DNA of 64,000 bases from Torymus aiolomorphi (Eukaryota; Arthropoda; Insecta; Hymenoptera; Torymidae): assembly GCA_036365515.1 (NCBI GenBank), contig CM070874.1, positions 110,125,235 to 110,189,234 of the forward strand. The letters are read 5' to 3'. Below, piece by piece: positions 1-12,300 of the stretch. Within the stretch, counting starts at the first letter, position 1; every line of letters begins with the position of its first letter. A model generated the notes under the pieces. The model saw nothing but the letters and a program-made list of their open reading frames with translations. It searched no databases and was not told where the DNA came from. Both the position numbers and the translations under genes were made by a program.

Positions 1-640
1 GCGGATATTTATCTATATATCCTGTAAGCATACGGAATTAGTATTCAATAACGCATGAAATAAAAATTTTCATTTCCATTATCTCGTGCATAAAATTGGA
101 AAATCGGATATAGCTTAGAATTAAAGAGAAATATAATCCGCTTATTGAAATCTGCGTATCTGCGTGTCTGTGTGTGTGTGTGTATATTATGTAATATATT
201 TTGTGAAAGTATTATTTTATATGCGCAGACGACGCATGCATTATGAACGATGGGTAATGTGTTGCTCGAACGTTTATTCATTTCAAATGAGCTGATTTTA
301 TTATAATAATTATAAAAGCAGATACGCTGCAGTGATCGGAGGGTATATCGCATGTATTTTGTATTATTTCTAATAATAGCATTTAGCGTCGTTAAAATTT
401 TTCAAACTGTTAACGTACGTTTTGTTCGTTTAAACGCCCCCTTTAGATACGATTGCGCTTCGGGCGAGATAAATTTATTTACCGGCCAAATATTTTCGCT
501 CGTTAGCGCAGGGGCCAGGTGTACAAATTACAGTTTACTCTGGCTGCTACAATTAAATGCGAAATAATCGCTACAAAAGCGCAAGGTCAGCATCATATAC
601 TTTGAAATTTAATTCCCAGCTACAATTAAAAAAAAACGTA
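1..640. other. AT-rich non-coding DNA
   Basis: AT-rich sequence with a short TG run near 166-183 and an A run followed by a CA run near 629-655. A small open frame starts at 352 but has hydrophobic, low-information content and no recognisable domain, so it is not called as a gene. Confidence 0.5.
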
Positions 641-1280
641 CACGCACACACACACATCTAACCGATCTCCCTCAAACTAAATAAAAAGAGTATTCTTTCG
701 TCCAAAATAAATCTGCAAAAGCCTAACCACTGAATTTCGTCCCACCCGGCAATTACCGTCGAAAATTATCACCATAAAAGAAGCCATAACAGCTACTTAC
801 CAACGCGCGCCCCATTCTCACCGCTTACGAATAATAAAACAGAGGCGAGACAAAATTGCCGATAACGGGTGTTCTCGCGTGGGCCGCACGCGTGCAGAGG
901 TGTGTTACATACGGCGTTGCAGAAAATATATACGCTTGATTGAAAATCCGATGCAGGTGGGCGGACGCCGGTGCAGGGCATGAATGGTGCGTGTCGAGCA
1001 TCAGTCCTTTAAAAAACACATACAGAGGGATAGAGATGGGGATAAACACAATCAGGTACGAAAATAAATGCGTGCACGTGCGAAAATACCGTTTGAAAAA
1101 TATACGCGGCTGCTGACGAAAACGGAGCGCAGTGTGTGTTGTGTGTGTGTGTGTGTGCGCATGTGCGGCTTGTTAGAGAAGGGAGACGCGGATTTATAAA
1201 TAAAAAAAGCGTATACGGGATGGTGGAGTTTGTTTTGTGAATGGATTGCGTTAGTAGGTGGATACAGCGACATTGCGGTG
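640..1280. other. CpG-rich island with strand-skew switch
   Basis: The left flank (about 640-800) is C/A-rich, the core (about 800-960) holds CGCG and CpG-dense sequence, and the right flank (about 960-1260) is G/T-rich with a GT microsatellite at 1132-1157. Same polarity as the other islands in this window. Function unknown. Confidence 0.4.
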
Positions 1281-1645
1281 GGAATAACATTTTTAAATAA
1301 AAATATCCGATACTCGTGGCATTCAATTACATATATCAGAAAAGTATTTGTTAAAGTTTTGTTTTGTGACTTTCAATTATTTTTAAATGTTTTAACGCGT
1401 GCAGTGTATAAGGTTTTATACATTAAAGCGCTTTGCAAACTCGGTTTACAATGCCTACGTGGTGTTGGAACAGAATTTTTAAATTTAAAATTTAAATCGA
1501 TTTTTGCATTACAAGAACAATTTAAAGCGGTATTGAAAAAGCTTTTGCAAAAATCCCCTTTTTATATCCAAAATAAAGCAGCCTTTCCAAACTCCAAATT
1601 AATTTCAACCATTCTCCTACGCCAATATTACAATATCTTAACCGC

Positions 1646-2033
1646 TAAGGTTGTATTGGCCGTAAGGTCCCTGCCAAAAGTTAGTTTTTCACGTTAAAAC
1701 TGCGATAAATAATTATGTAAAGCAATTAATCGATTTTTAGTTCTCGCAATCAATGTATTATTGCAATTGGAATATTATAAGCTTTAAAAATTATAAAAAA
1801 TCAAAGCAAAATTGTGAACTCGGCACTATTTTTTTATGCTGAAATTAGTGCATTTTGACCGATTTTACAATTTTGCTTTGATTTTTGATTTTTAAAGCTT
1901 ATAATATTCCAATTACAATAATACATTGATCGCGAGAACTAAAAATCGATCAATTGCTTAACATAATTATTTATCGATGTTTTAACGTGAAAAACTAACT
2001 TTTGGCAGGGACCTTACGGCCAATACAACCTTA
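1646..2033. mobile_element. Palindromic MITE, family A copy 1 (TA target site)
   Basis: The ends read TAAGGTTGTATTGGCC and its exact reverse complement. The two arms are about 170-180 bp each, match with few differences, and meet at a short centre near 1832-1852, so the whole element is one imperfect palindrome. TA flanks both ends (1646-1647 and 2032-2033), which fits a Tc1/mariner-type target-site duplication. There is no transposase frame, so it would be non-autonomous. The open frame running through its left arm is a shadow. Confidence 0.88.
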
Positions 2034-2516
2034 AACCCCTCATCACACTGTTACACCACTCGTATCACTCTCCGTATCACTTAATCATCTAATCACTCGG
2101 TTCCATCAAAACACCACACATCCTTCACATTTCTAAGCCCCTCTCCTATATAACCTTCCTGGTCTCGGCTCGCAGCAACAAACAAAAACATTACGAGCGC
2201 TGCGCTCGCTATACACGAACAAATAGCCCTCGCGCGCGCTACCGGCTATAAATAAATCCCATTCCAATTGATATATACGCTCGGCGGCGACATTAGAGGC
2301 GGGCTGCACGCCGTCGCTGCTGCTGCTGCTGCTTACGCAAACGTAAACGCGACCTTCGGCCGCGAAAAATGCACTTGGCGGATACGCGAGCTTGCCGAGC
2401 CTCCGCTGCGCGACAGCTGAGCTGGCCGATTATAATAGAAGCATGAGCTGCGGTGCCGGATATTTTTGCGAAAATAAGGTGAGGAGGATCGGTGATTTTT
2501 AAGAGTCGTTAAGGTG
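2034..2516. other. CpG-rich island with strand-skew switch
   Basis: C/A-rich at about 2040-2200, CpG core with a GCT-repeat run near 2318-2332, then G-rich at 2440-2515. The G/T-rich flank resumes after the inserted element, at 2770-2880, suggesting the element landed in the island's right flank. Confidence 0.4.
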
Positions 2517-2769
2517 CACTGAGAGAAATGTTGTAGGAAAATTTACTATATATGTAAGAGAAATTACTATATGATATAGGATGTTTGGGACAGACTCGAA
2601 TTATCATAAAATTTACTACAATTTATAGTAAAAATTGCTGTATACATAGTAAAAATTACTCAAAACATAGGAATTTTTACTATAAATTGTAGTAAATGTT
2701 ATGATAATTTAAGTCTGTCCCACGGTTACTATAAATATAGTAATTTTTCCTAAACCATTTTTCTCCGTG
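2517..2769. mobile_element. Palindromic MITE, family B copy 1
   Basis: Left end CACTGAGAGAAA; right end is the imperfect complement, ending TTTTTCTCCGTG. Arms contain GGGACAGACT and AGTCTGTCCC, then TTACTACAATTTATAG and its complement, so the element folds on itself from end to end. CACTG-type ends recall the CACTA/Chapaev (CMC) transposons; that assignment is an inference. No clear target-site duplication is left. Confidence 0.8.
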
Positions 2770-3650
2770 TGTTGAGGAATGGGTGGGAGGATTAATAATT
2801 GCAGGTTGTTTTTGTGTGGAGAGAGGGTTTGGCGAGATTTTTTTAAAAATATTTGTTATCAGAATGTTTTTTAGGTTGAACAGGAGGTTATGTATTCAAT
2901 TAAACTTCGTTAACGTTTCCCAATATTCTGTCGCTGACACATATATTGTTGAAAATCGACACAATATGCGCCATATTTGAACGAAAAAATATTATTCACT
3001 CGTTTAATAAAAGCTCCATCACTATAATAACCGCAAGACAAACAAGATAAAAAAATGCAAAACAATTATTTTATCAGCTTTCAATCACTGATCGCGACTG
3101 AAAAAGAAACATCAAATTCCATGGGGAGCAAAAACAAAAGCCACAATTTCGCACTACACCGCAGCGCTCTGCGGTCTTAAAAAATTTACGAATGCAAAAA
3201 CAATAACCCCCGGATTATAAATGTAAACTTATACTTACGCATCCCCGAGCGGGCGAAAAAGAAAAATCTAGAAAGAAAATAACTTAAATTATTTGGGTCA
3301 GCGCGGCGTGTGTGCCTCTGGCTTCGTTTTATACTTCGCGCGGCGCACTCGCACAACACATCGCGCACACGCTTTCGAGCGACATCGAAAAACGATGCGG
3401 CGTTTAAAACACGAAAAATGCCTGCAAGCTTGGCGCGTATGTATGTGCACGCATGTAGGGGCGTATGTAACACGAGTAATATCTCAGTGTTAGACCGGCT
3501 AATAGTTATTTAGAGTGAACGCTACCTTTTTTATCTTACCCGATACAAATCTTATCTGTGTAATGTGAATTTTGAAATATATCAGTGCATTGTTCTTTAT
3601 TGGACGTTTAAACTGAAAAAAATGCAATTTTTAACGACATTTCAAAACGA
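2770..3650. other. Non-coding DNA with a small CpG patch
   Basis: G/T-rich continuation to about 2880, then AT-rich DNA. A CpG-rich patch at about 3230-3480 yields overlapping frames in both directions, which look compositional. No gene is recognised. Confidence 0.4.
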
Positions 3651-4260
3651 CCGTCGCTATAAAAAAAAAACCTTAAAACTATCCTCTCCTGATAAACCCA
3701 CCCATTTATCAAACAAATTCATCTTATCGCATATATATATATATATACACCCAACCTCGAATATCCCCCACGCTTCAATCTGCCGGCATTACTGACCATT
3801 CACCACCTAACGGCACACCCACTACTCGCGCACTATACCTGTACCATCATTCAGAACACATCGCCGAAAATATAGACCTCTTTAAACGCGCTCGCGCGCG
3901 CGCAGCTGCAGCAGTAGCATCGGCTACCGGGCGTTGAAGTACGCGAGGGGCCCCGTTATGCGCCTGCGGAGGCGGAAGGATGATTAATGGGGCCGGAGGG
4001 GCTTTTTCGCGGCCGCGCGCGTATATCTGCCTCGTAACGGATAGCAGCGCGTAACACCGGGTATTTCGCTTACTCTTTTATTTTTTTCCCGGTAAGCGCG
4101 GTTGATGGTGTCGCCTTTTTACGCCTGTCGTAGGATAAGGAGGTGTGGGTTTGTGGTGGGAAGGGAGATTGGATCTTGGGTTGGGATGATTGGTGAAAAA
4201 TGGGAGTTTTAAATGTTTGAATATAGTGAATATCTATATGGTAGGTTACATGCAATTTTA
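3650..4260. other. CpG-rich island with clear strand-skew switch
   Basis: Counted by hand: 3781-3840 has 25 C and 7 G, while 4141-4200 has 28 G and 1 C. Between them lies a CpG and CGCG core with a GCGGCCGC site near 4008-4016. A TA microsatellite sits at about 3729-3747. One of the clearest examples of the recurring island type. Confidence 0.55.
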
Positions 4261-4333
4261 GTAGACACTTCTATTGGTATTTTACGTAGAAGATAATATG
4301 ATAATTTTATTCTTAGTTTTCAAAACATTTCTA

Positions 4334-4568
4334 TAGTGAAAAAGAAAGTACAATAAAAATTACCATCTTGTGCAGGGAACGAGACCACAGACTGTGAAAA
4401 CCCAAAAAATTACCCTTACTTTATAAGAAATTTTACCAGAAATATAGGAAAATTTACTATACTCTATTGTAAAATTGACTGTAAAGTATGGTAATTTTTC
4501 GGGTCTTTACAATCTGTGGTAGCTTTACGAGACAGTATAGTAATTTTTCCAAAACTTTTCTCTCAGTG
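4334..4568. mobile_element. Palindromic MITE, family B copy 2
   Basis: The right end is CTCTCAGTG, the same terminus as copies 1 and 3. The left end is decayed (near TAGTGAAAAAG). Inner arms ACCACAGACTGTGAAAACCC and its near-complement pair within the element but are unlike the inner arms of copies 1 and 3. No target-site duplication is clear, so the left boundary is approximate. Confidence 0.65.
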
Positions 4569-4689
4569 TAAACAATAGCATATACATCAATTCTCGATAA
4601 CAGAATTTGAATATTTAAAACCATCGTGTAAATTTTTCTTTGTGCATTGATAATAAGTTCAAAGTAAATTAAACGAAATTCCAAACATT

Positions 4690-5500
4690 CCTTACAAAAC
4701 AACATTTACCAAACGTTCTGCACCGTGATTCTCAAAGGCACTGAGACTCGAGAATTTCAAAATCACTTTGAAAACGGGCAAACAGCGCGTTTCCACTTCA
4801 AATCCTCTCCTTTGCTCTCTCTCGCACAAGGCGAAAATCCAACAACCGCCATTGAAACACGCGCAGAAATAACAATGACTCCGTATATATACACTCGCTG
4901 TACTCTCCAACGCGCTCAGGCGGAAGCGTGTGCACATAAGAGCGCGCGCGCCGAGCGAGAGGTGCAGCGCGCTGTGGAAACGCTTCCACTGTATACGCAC
5001 GCTATATAACCGGGAAAACCGGCGAATGATTAATGCGCGCGTCGTCTTCTTCTTCTTCCTCCTGCCTGGAGTGTAGGTATATATATATATATAACGATCG
5101 CGCGAGCGGTTCTTGGCGCCGAGTATACAGCGCTGCGCCAAATTGAATGATGATCCTGCAAAGGGCTCGACGTGTATTTAAAATCCGGTTGCTCGGATAT
5201 GTGTATATATATATATATTTTTCCGAGTCGTCTTATACTTTGCGGAGGAGAGAGAGAGAAAAAGAGGCTGCGTCGCGCGATGCTTTTATCGCGAGGTCCA
5301 TTTGTCTTGCGTCGTTAGAGGCGAGATAAAGGAGCTCGAGCGAGGTGCGGATAATTTAGAGCTGTAAGAGGCACCGTTTGCGATTGCTTTTTTTTGGGGG
5401 GCGGGGGAAAGGAGAGAGAAGGATGCTCCGATAGCCATTATGAGGTTTTTTGTGTAAAGATCGGTGGTGTACAGTTTCCTTGGGAAGTAAATCTTTAGAT
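4690..5500. other. CpG-rich island with GA and TA tracts
   Basis: C/A-rich at about 4690-4870, CpG-dense core with CGCGCG runs at 4940-5110, two TATATATATA stretches (about 5081-5092 and 5203-5219), then GA-rich and G-rich DNA to 5480, including a G-rich run at 5396-5407. Confidence 0.4.
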
Positions 5501-5739
5501 ACAAATTGATGTATCAGTTTTGATTCTTGTGTTATTATTCGAGGACGGCTCTATACCGATTGTCTAAATATTTTGTTTTAATTCTGATTGTTGAAAGGGA
5601 GAAATGTATATTCTAAAATTACAAAAGATTGCCTTTCTTTTATTAATAAAAATTATTGCATTTATTATGTGTATTGTTGTATAAAGTATTTCTCTCTAAA
5701 GATCGGTTCAATATCATAATTGCGAAAAATAAAAGTACG

Positions 5740-6430
5740 TTTCTACCAAACCATATATCGCAACTTCCATTCCTCGTTTTCAAAAGCTGATACACCTTCT
5801 CCACTTCCGACGAAGCCCGTTCCTCGACCGCCACTATCATGACGTCGCGCAAAAGATTCCCCCCTCCTCCTCCCGCCCCTCACATACTCGGCCAAACGGA
5901 AAAGCTCTTTTCCAGCTCTCACACGTGAAAAATCGGGGCTGAGGCCAGCGTCGATTTCTCTCTTTCTTTCCTCTTATACACACACACACACACGGAGATG
6001 AAAAATACAGCCAGGCGCATTGCATTAGCGAATTGGCCGAGCACGAGCGGAAACTCCTTCTGCCCGAGCTATTTGTACGATCCTCGAGAAAAGTCTAATT
6101 CATCGACGTGCCGGCGCGGAGGAGCTGCTACTGCTTCTTCTTCTACGGTGCTGGATGCCAAGTGAACTTCGCTGGCATTGGCGAGCGAAGATTCGCGTGC
6201 CGAAAAGTTTTTGAAGCTGAGTTTTCGCGCGCGCGAAGGTGTAGTGGGCGTGTTTCGAAATGATGTTGCCTTTTTGAGGGGTTGAAGGTTCCGCGCGTCT
6301 AATGGGTGAGATGTAGTTTTTGGCGACCGGGGAGCGGTTGTGTGCAACATTTAAGGTGGAGTGTAATTTGGAGGAAATGAATGTAAGCAGTATTGAATGA
6401 ATGAAGAGACGCGAATGTTCGTTATATATT
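5740..6430. other. CpG-rich island with strand-skew switch
   Basis: C-rich flank 5750-5890 (runs of CCTCC), core with a CA run near 5979-5993, then a G/T-rich flank 6230-6380. Open frames on the minus strand here have no recognisable domains. Confidence 0.4.
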
Positions 6431-7035
6431 TTAGAAAATTTATATTAATTGGAAATGATGTAAGATGTAATGGATCGTATATTAGATGAAAATTTAATGA
6501 TGATAAACAGGATGTTGGAGCCATTACAAATGCCTTCATTTTATTTTTTGTCATACTAATTTAATTTTCAGCTTCTCTTAATAATTTTGGTTGTATTTTA
6601 TTTGGAGTTAGTGTTAGACAACAGTGGATACAAGCGTAATTGATATACAAATTTGAAAATAAAATATATACGAGATAATAATAAAATATCGATAAGTATG
6701 CAGTTGAGTACAAGCTTCAACATTCCCAGAATAAACGGTGTAGGTACACAAAATAAGTTAACAAATCGATCTAATTATAGTTAAACGTTATTTATTGACT
6801 GTTTGAGCGAAGTAAAGTATATAATCTGTAGGCTAAATGCCAAGTTAGACAATCGAGTCCTGTTGAATTCGAAATTCACTTCAATGAAGTAACTCCCATT
6901 CATTCATTCATCGGATCAGAATTTCAATTGCCCGTGAAGTACAATGTCACGGAATCGAAAGCGCTCCTCTGTAAAACCCCCGGCATACTTGATAGCGACA
7001 TAGACTTATTTATAAGAAACCAATCGAATCGTTTT
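6430..7035. other. AT-rich, single-copy-looking DNA
   Basis: No repeats, long frames or recognisable motifs seen. Confidence 0.4.
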
Positions 7036-7739
7036 TAAGGTTGTACTGGCTATACAATCGGCGTCAAAAGTTAGTTTTTACTTAAAATACCAATAAACAG
7101 GTATATGAGGTTGTTTTTTTATTTTTTATAAGAAAACTATGTAGAAGCTATATGTTTAAGCTTCCAAAAGAAGAAATCGGATAAAAATACCGCATCTTTA
7201 AATTTTATTTGATTCTTGGTTTTTGGATCTTATGTTGTTCAGCAAACAGTTCTTGGCAGAACCACCAACCCAAAAATAAAAAATTTTTAAATAATTAAAC
7301 ATTTTAAAGAGTACAGTCAACTTAAAAAATTAGTTCCTTTTATATAAAACTAAAGTTTAATGAAAATGTAAGACATCATTTTTATTTTTGAGTAAGTGGG
7401 TCCATCAAGAATTGTTCTCTGGACAATTCAAAACCAAAAAACCAAGAATCGAATAAAATTTGAAGATGCTGTATTGTTTTAAATACAATTACAAAATATC
7501 TTAGAACATAAGATTTTTGAAAATCAAAATATTTTAAAAAATTGTAACCGATTTTCTATTTTAGGGGCTTATATATTACTCATTTGATTTATTCAATAAA
7601 CTTATTCAATCAAAAAGTAGCAAATATATGGTTTTCTATTTAATTATTAATAATGTTTAGTAATACTGATATTCGACGCAAATAGTACGTCTTATTCTCA
7701 AGCGTATATATTGAAATAGAGACAGCTTATACAACCTTA
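7036..7739. mobile_element. Family A element, copy 2 (diverged, longer interior)
   Basis: Starts TA then AGGTTGTACTGGC and ends with the complement of AGGTTGTA followed by TA (7738-7739). Only the outer 8 bases or so match as inverted ends, but an internal imperfect inverted repeat pairs about 7185-7265 with about 7395-7475 (TTGATTCTTGGTTTTTGG and related). No transposase frame. Probably a decayed relative of the element at 1646-2033. Confidence 0.65.
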
Positions 7740-8290
7740 ACACCACATATATACCATCTCCCAAAAATTCACTCGAACCGATCGGACCTAAAATTTACGG
7801 AAAACGCTTAAACAAGAAAAATACAACTTCAACGATACTTTTTCCTTATTCGAAAATCAGTTCCACCCATCTACCGGCGTTTCTCCACACCCACCGGGGA
7901 GTATAGCGCTTCTTATCCGCGATTCCACACACAGCGACGTCGCACTCGATTAATCCACGTCGTGCTCTGGCTTCTTGTGCATGCGCGCGACGTACGTATA
8001 CCGCAGCGCGCGTATGCACGCAGAGTCGTACCTTTTTGCACGACACTCAAGAGAAAGAGAGAGAGAGTCATCTCTGCTTTCCTGCCCGCAGTGCGGAGGC
8101 TCCACGCGGGTGCCAGCTTTTTCTTTGGTTCGTACGTGAAGATTACGATTCCAAAGGGGTTTGAAGACGTCGTTTTTGTGGATAATGAGATTTATGAAGT
8201 TGGATAGTTGCGTGTATGTAGAATTAATTGAAGTTACGTGTATTAAAGTTTTTGTTTTCGACGTTGTAGCTGTTATATACATGGTTGATG
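7740..8290. other. CpG-rich island with strand-skew switch
   Basis: C/A-rich at 7740-7920, CpG/CGCG core at 7930-8040, GA run at 8051-8068, G/T-rich at 8130-8290. Confidence 0.4.
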
Positions 8291-8883
8291 GCACTGAGTT
8301 TTTACAAAAAATAATGGATTGAAATTAATAACTTTCTAAAACTATTTCTATAGAGCTACGAATTTGATTATATTAGTAATACACGTTTATAACAAAACAT
8401 ATATGTATGAGCTATATTTATACTATATCATTTTCCAATTCATTTATTTCTTTAAATCAGAAATAAAATGCTGACTAACGAAATAATAACGTCGTCACGC
8501 AGCACTATAAACTCAATCACATCGTGATGCAAAATGGAAAAGATATTTCTCGTCTGCAGAATAATTTGAATTTTTGTTTATTCTTACAAATTAAGAATTT
8601 AAATTTAACTAACTTCAAATTCTCAGATATTCATGAATGTTGATTCATTCAAAAGATAAATCTTCAATAGAATGACAATCAACCGTCTTACAATTATTAT
8701 ATTCTTATGATAGAAACCACACAATGAGTACGTTTGTGGCTTTATTTAATGTCATTCAATATAAATAGAGGCACAAAAAGTAATTCTAAAATTATATTCA
8801 ATTTGAAAATTGGGTGTCACTTGAATTAATAATAGGTAGCCAGGTCACCCGACATAATTGTGGAAGTTATGGATAAATTATTA
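8290..8883. other. AT-rich non-coding DNA
   Basis: Nothing recognisable; no long frame and no repeat seen. Confidence 0.4.
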
Positions 8884-8887
8884 TATA

Positions 8888-9120
8888 CTCTGAGAAAAAT
8901 GATGTATTCAAAATTACTATAATATACAGGAACGTGGGGACAAATCTCAAATACTAAAATTATTACTATATTTTACAGTAAAAATTACTATGTACATAGC
9001 AATTTTTATTATGTATATATCAATTTTTACTATAAAATATAGTAAAAATTTTGGTATTTGAGATTTGTTCCCACGTTCCTATATATTATAGTAATTTTTA
9101 ATACATTATTTTTCTCAGTG
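8888..9120. mobile_element. Palindromic MITE, family B copy 3 (TATA duplication)
   Basis: Ends CTCTGAGAAAAATGATGTAT and the matching complement ending TTTTTCTCAGTG. TATA lies immediately outside both ends (8884-8887 and 9121-9124), a 4-bp target-site duplication as expected for Chapaev-like members of the CMC group. Inner arms GGAACGTGGG...CCCACGTTCC and AAATCTCAAATAC...GTATTTGAGATTT pair across the element. Best-preserved copy of the family. Confidence 0.88.
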
Positions 9121-9124
9121 TATA

Positions 9125-9560
9125 CTTCGAGACATTAGTAATTATACAGCCTGGTTATAGGAAAAGTCTCCATTTTGGAACAAGCTAAATTATTCGCATC
9201 TGAAATTTCGATAATATCCGAAAGCGTATACTGAAATAGAGACAGCAGATAAATTTGCTCGATTATATTTTTGTTGAAGAGGAAAATATAAAACGACTAA
9301 AAGCTTTAAAACTAATGAAAGAATAAAGAGTATTTGTGAAAAATTTGTTGGAGTCTTTTAGGTCAATTAAATACCAACTAATGCATAACGTTATTAATTA
9401 TTATTGATAATTAGAATAAAGTAGACTTAGATTTAAAGTGAATTATGGTTTTTAATTGAACTTAGAAAGAGATCGAACACAATTATTAAGTATTACCCTA
9501 TAATAACATGATCTACCTTCAATTTTTCTTTTATCTTAGAAATGTCTTGAACACCTATTA
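9125..9560. other. AT-rich DNA with a 25-nt dispersed repeat
   Basis: A stretch at about 9223-9246 (GCGTATACTGAAATAGAGAC and on) recurs with few changes at about 7703-7727, just inside the right end of the family A element there. Otherwise nothing is recognised. Confidence 0.45.
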
Positions 9561-10260
9561 CTATTGTTACTTATCATATCCCACTGATGAATCCTAAATT
9601 TCCACATAACCACTGTACCTTCACTTTAGCATATCCTCCGTATCCCTGCCAACCTAAACGGCCATAATACATGCCCCATTCCACATATTCTCAAACTCCC
9701 AACTGAAGACATCTCCTCCCCTCTCTCACACACTCACATCCTATACCCACTCAGCCTCCCGCGAAGCTCACACACGTGCCCGTTTCCCAGCTTTATTGCA
9801 CGGAAGAAATATTCCGCTGCGGCCGCCTTCTCGCGGGAACGTCGGAACAATGAAGTGTGTACCTGGAAGCGACTAGTGATTTTTTCTTCTTTCCGCGGGA
9901 AAGGCACGTGTCGTCGCCTTCGTGGGAGGTGTGTGTGTGTATATATAGGTATATAATATACCGGTTCGCGCGCCGTAAAAGCGGAATTTACGATAGAGGA
10001 GGCTTCCCCCGCGCGAAGGGGAATCTCGCGAAGGTGCGAGGAGTCGTATAAGCGCGAAGAAGGGATGAATTATTGCGGGGTTTATTTTATTGGCCGAGGG
10101 AGTGGAATAGCGCAAGGTTTTGATACCTTTGTGACGGCGATGAGTGGGGCTGGGGACTAATAAATCGCTCTTTGTTACGATTTTTGTGGTTAAGGACGTG
10201 GACCGGATTTATCTTGTTATTGGGTGATTGATGGTTATTGGCAGCGCTGTTTTTACTTGG
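9560..10260. other. CpG-rich island with clear strand-skew switch
   Basis: Counted by hand: 9661-9720 has 24 C and 4 G; 10141-10200 has 20 G and 7 C, with 21 T against 12 A. The core (9790-10060) holds CGCG and a GTGTGTATATATA run. No gene recognised. Confidence 0.5.
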
Positions 10261-10263
10261 AAA

Positions 10264-10504
10264 CCCTGGTAGAAAATAAAGAAATTTTGTTGGTTAGCAA
10301 TGTTTATCAAATGAAGGCATTTCTACTTGAGATTAATATCGAAATTTAATTAAAACTGTTTAAAACTATGAATTATATTTTAAAGCATCTTAAATTATAA
10401 ATAGTTATTTTTCGGCGACTATAGCAACATAATTATAGTGTGAGGTTTTTAATTTGAAAACTGACAAACAGTTTTCCAACCGTTAGTCAACATTTCTACA
10501 AGGG
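10264..10504. mobile_element. Short TIR element, family C copy 1
   Basis: Ends CCCTGGTAGAAA and TTTCTACAAGGG. About 240 bp, homologous along its length to 53850-54081 (shared AATTTAATTAAAACT, TTTTAAAGCATCT, AACATAAT and CAACCGTT blocks). TA follows the right end, but the left TA has changed to AA. No coding capacity. Confidence 0.82.
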
Positions 10505-10506
10505 TA

Positions 10507-10840
10507 TAAAAGTGGATTTGTTATATTATTTGTTTTTTTTTTATTTATTTAAAAATATTTGTTCCGTAGTACAATGCGAATATTCGGAATAACTGTTTTA
10601 TCTTGTTAATTTAATAACTGTGTATGGAATTTAACGCATTCAACGTCTCACCAAAATGCGGAACACATTCTAAGCGCTATCTCGTGCTTTGATCTTATTT
10701 AGAGATACTTTGCATAGATAAAACGTTATAAAGGTATATCTGTATGCGAGCACATGCAAACAAAATTAAACGAACCTCCCGTACTAGATTCTTATCTATA
10801 TGATATTTGCTTATTACTATACTAAATACACTTAAATTTC
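10507..10840. other. AT-rich non-coding DNA
   Basis: Nothing recognisable. Confidence 0.4.
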
Positions 10841-11560
10841 AAATACCAAAATTCTGTTAATGCTGCCTACAACTATTATAACTTATTCTACCGACCATAA
10901 TCTACATAATATCCTCCAATCTACTACATAATTTTAATTTCCACTCGCTTTATTCCATCTACAAACACTCAACTTCAAAAGACCACGCGCACCACATACT
11001 CTCGCTATATACGCCGACTTTTTTGCACTTTACGTCAAAACGTATAATTTACACCCGCGAAATTTAAAATTCATAAAGATAGGTTGATGCGCGCGCAGCG
11101 TGTGTATACGCGGTACAGGAGTCGTAAATTAAGCCGCGAAGCCCCCGAGCGGTGAGACGATTTTGGCAGGGCGCATGCAAAGAGCTGCGCGGCTGCCCCG
11201 TCACTGCGGATCACCATAAAACCCGATGACTTTATTTAGACTCGCCTAATTCGAGCGATCGAGAGGCGAAGTACGGAACCTTGTAACTTTGCACCGAGCT
11301 CGAAACAAGACGACGAGGAAGATATTTTGAAGTGGACGCAGACGTGGGATCGGTACTAATGGGATGTACTGAAGTTTGAGTGCGCATAGCTGGTTGAAAT
11401 TCGAGTAGAGGGAGAGAGGAAGTAAACATGAAGAGAGAGCCGGTGGGCTAAATAGGGATAGCTGTATAAACGGGAGAGTAAGGGCAGGCAGGGCACTTCA
11501 AGTTAGATCCGAACGTTGTACTGGAACACGAAACAGATGGGGGGTTTTTGTATTTTCGTC
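10840..11560. other. CpG-rich island with strand-skew switch
   Basis: C/A-rich 10840-11010, CpG core 11080-11220, then G-rich 11330-11550. The minus-strand frame in the right flank is not recognisable protein. Confidence 0.4.
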
Positions 11561-12300
11561 GGTAACTAACTTTGGTTATTTTGAATTTTCTCAACTGGTG
11601 ATATACAGTTTTGGAATGTCGACGTTTCGCAGCCTACCGACTGTTGTTCTTTCTATGTTGAAAATAAAGGAGGTAACGGTAGACGTGGCGGTAATTGAAG
11701 ACTATACGTAAAACGCTGCTTTTCCCTTGTTTTCCTTCGTTTTTCATTTTAATTATTCTCTCCTATTTTTATCTTCCCGCCGCTCTGCTTTTTTTTCCCT
11801 TTCTGCTCTAGAAAGTCATAATTAAACTCTTTCTCGTTCTATATTTAGATATCATATCTAACCGCGCATGTGAGTCAACTATTCTGTTTTCTGGTCATGC
11901 AAGAAAGTAAAAAGTATTCCGCGCTCTTTTGCCGCTAGAACGGAAAAAAAATGATTTACGCTGCAATAAATCTAACAATTGCAAAATTACTTCCTATGTC
12001 CTACCCGAGTCCTTGTGAATTTTAATTATCTGAGTCATCTGCTTTAAAACTCGCGAGTTTTTATGTATGCCAGAAAATTATAGCTTCTGCAAAACAAGAA
12101 TCGTTATTAAAGGTGTTTCTTCTGCTCATCAATTACAAAATTATTTTGAAAATAATTCTAAAATTTATACAAAAAAAATGTAAACGTTCAAAAACGTTCG
12201 CTTTACTTAACCACCAAAACGGTCATATTCAATCTTCGTTTAACCTTCGATCAAACGAGTTTCTTGTAAATCAAAAAACCTTATACTTCGAAAAAAACCT
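11560..12300. other. Mixed unique sequence with a pyrimidine-rich stretch
   Basis: About 11715-11850 is rich in T and C on the + strand. The rest is AT-rich and looks single-copy. An open frame at 12113-12490 runs from AT-rich into CpG-rich DNA with no coherent domain. Confidence 0.35.

Noticed and set aside
1230..1697. 155-codon plus-strand open frame
   Set aside because: Runs from AT-rich DNA into the arm of a MITE; no family recognised and no coding-like codon pattern.
9865..9888. Resemblance to the miR-7 mature sequence (TGGAAG, then CG, then ACTAGTGATTTT)
   Set aside because: Two extra bases interrupt it, miR-7 is normally invariant in insects, and no complementary arm that would form a hairpin lies nearby.
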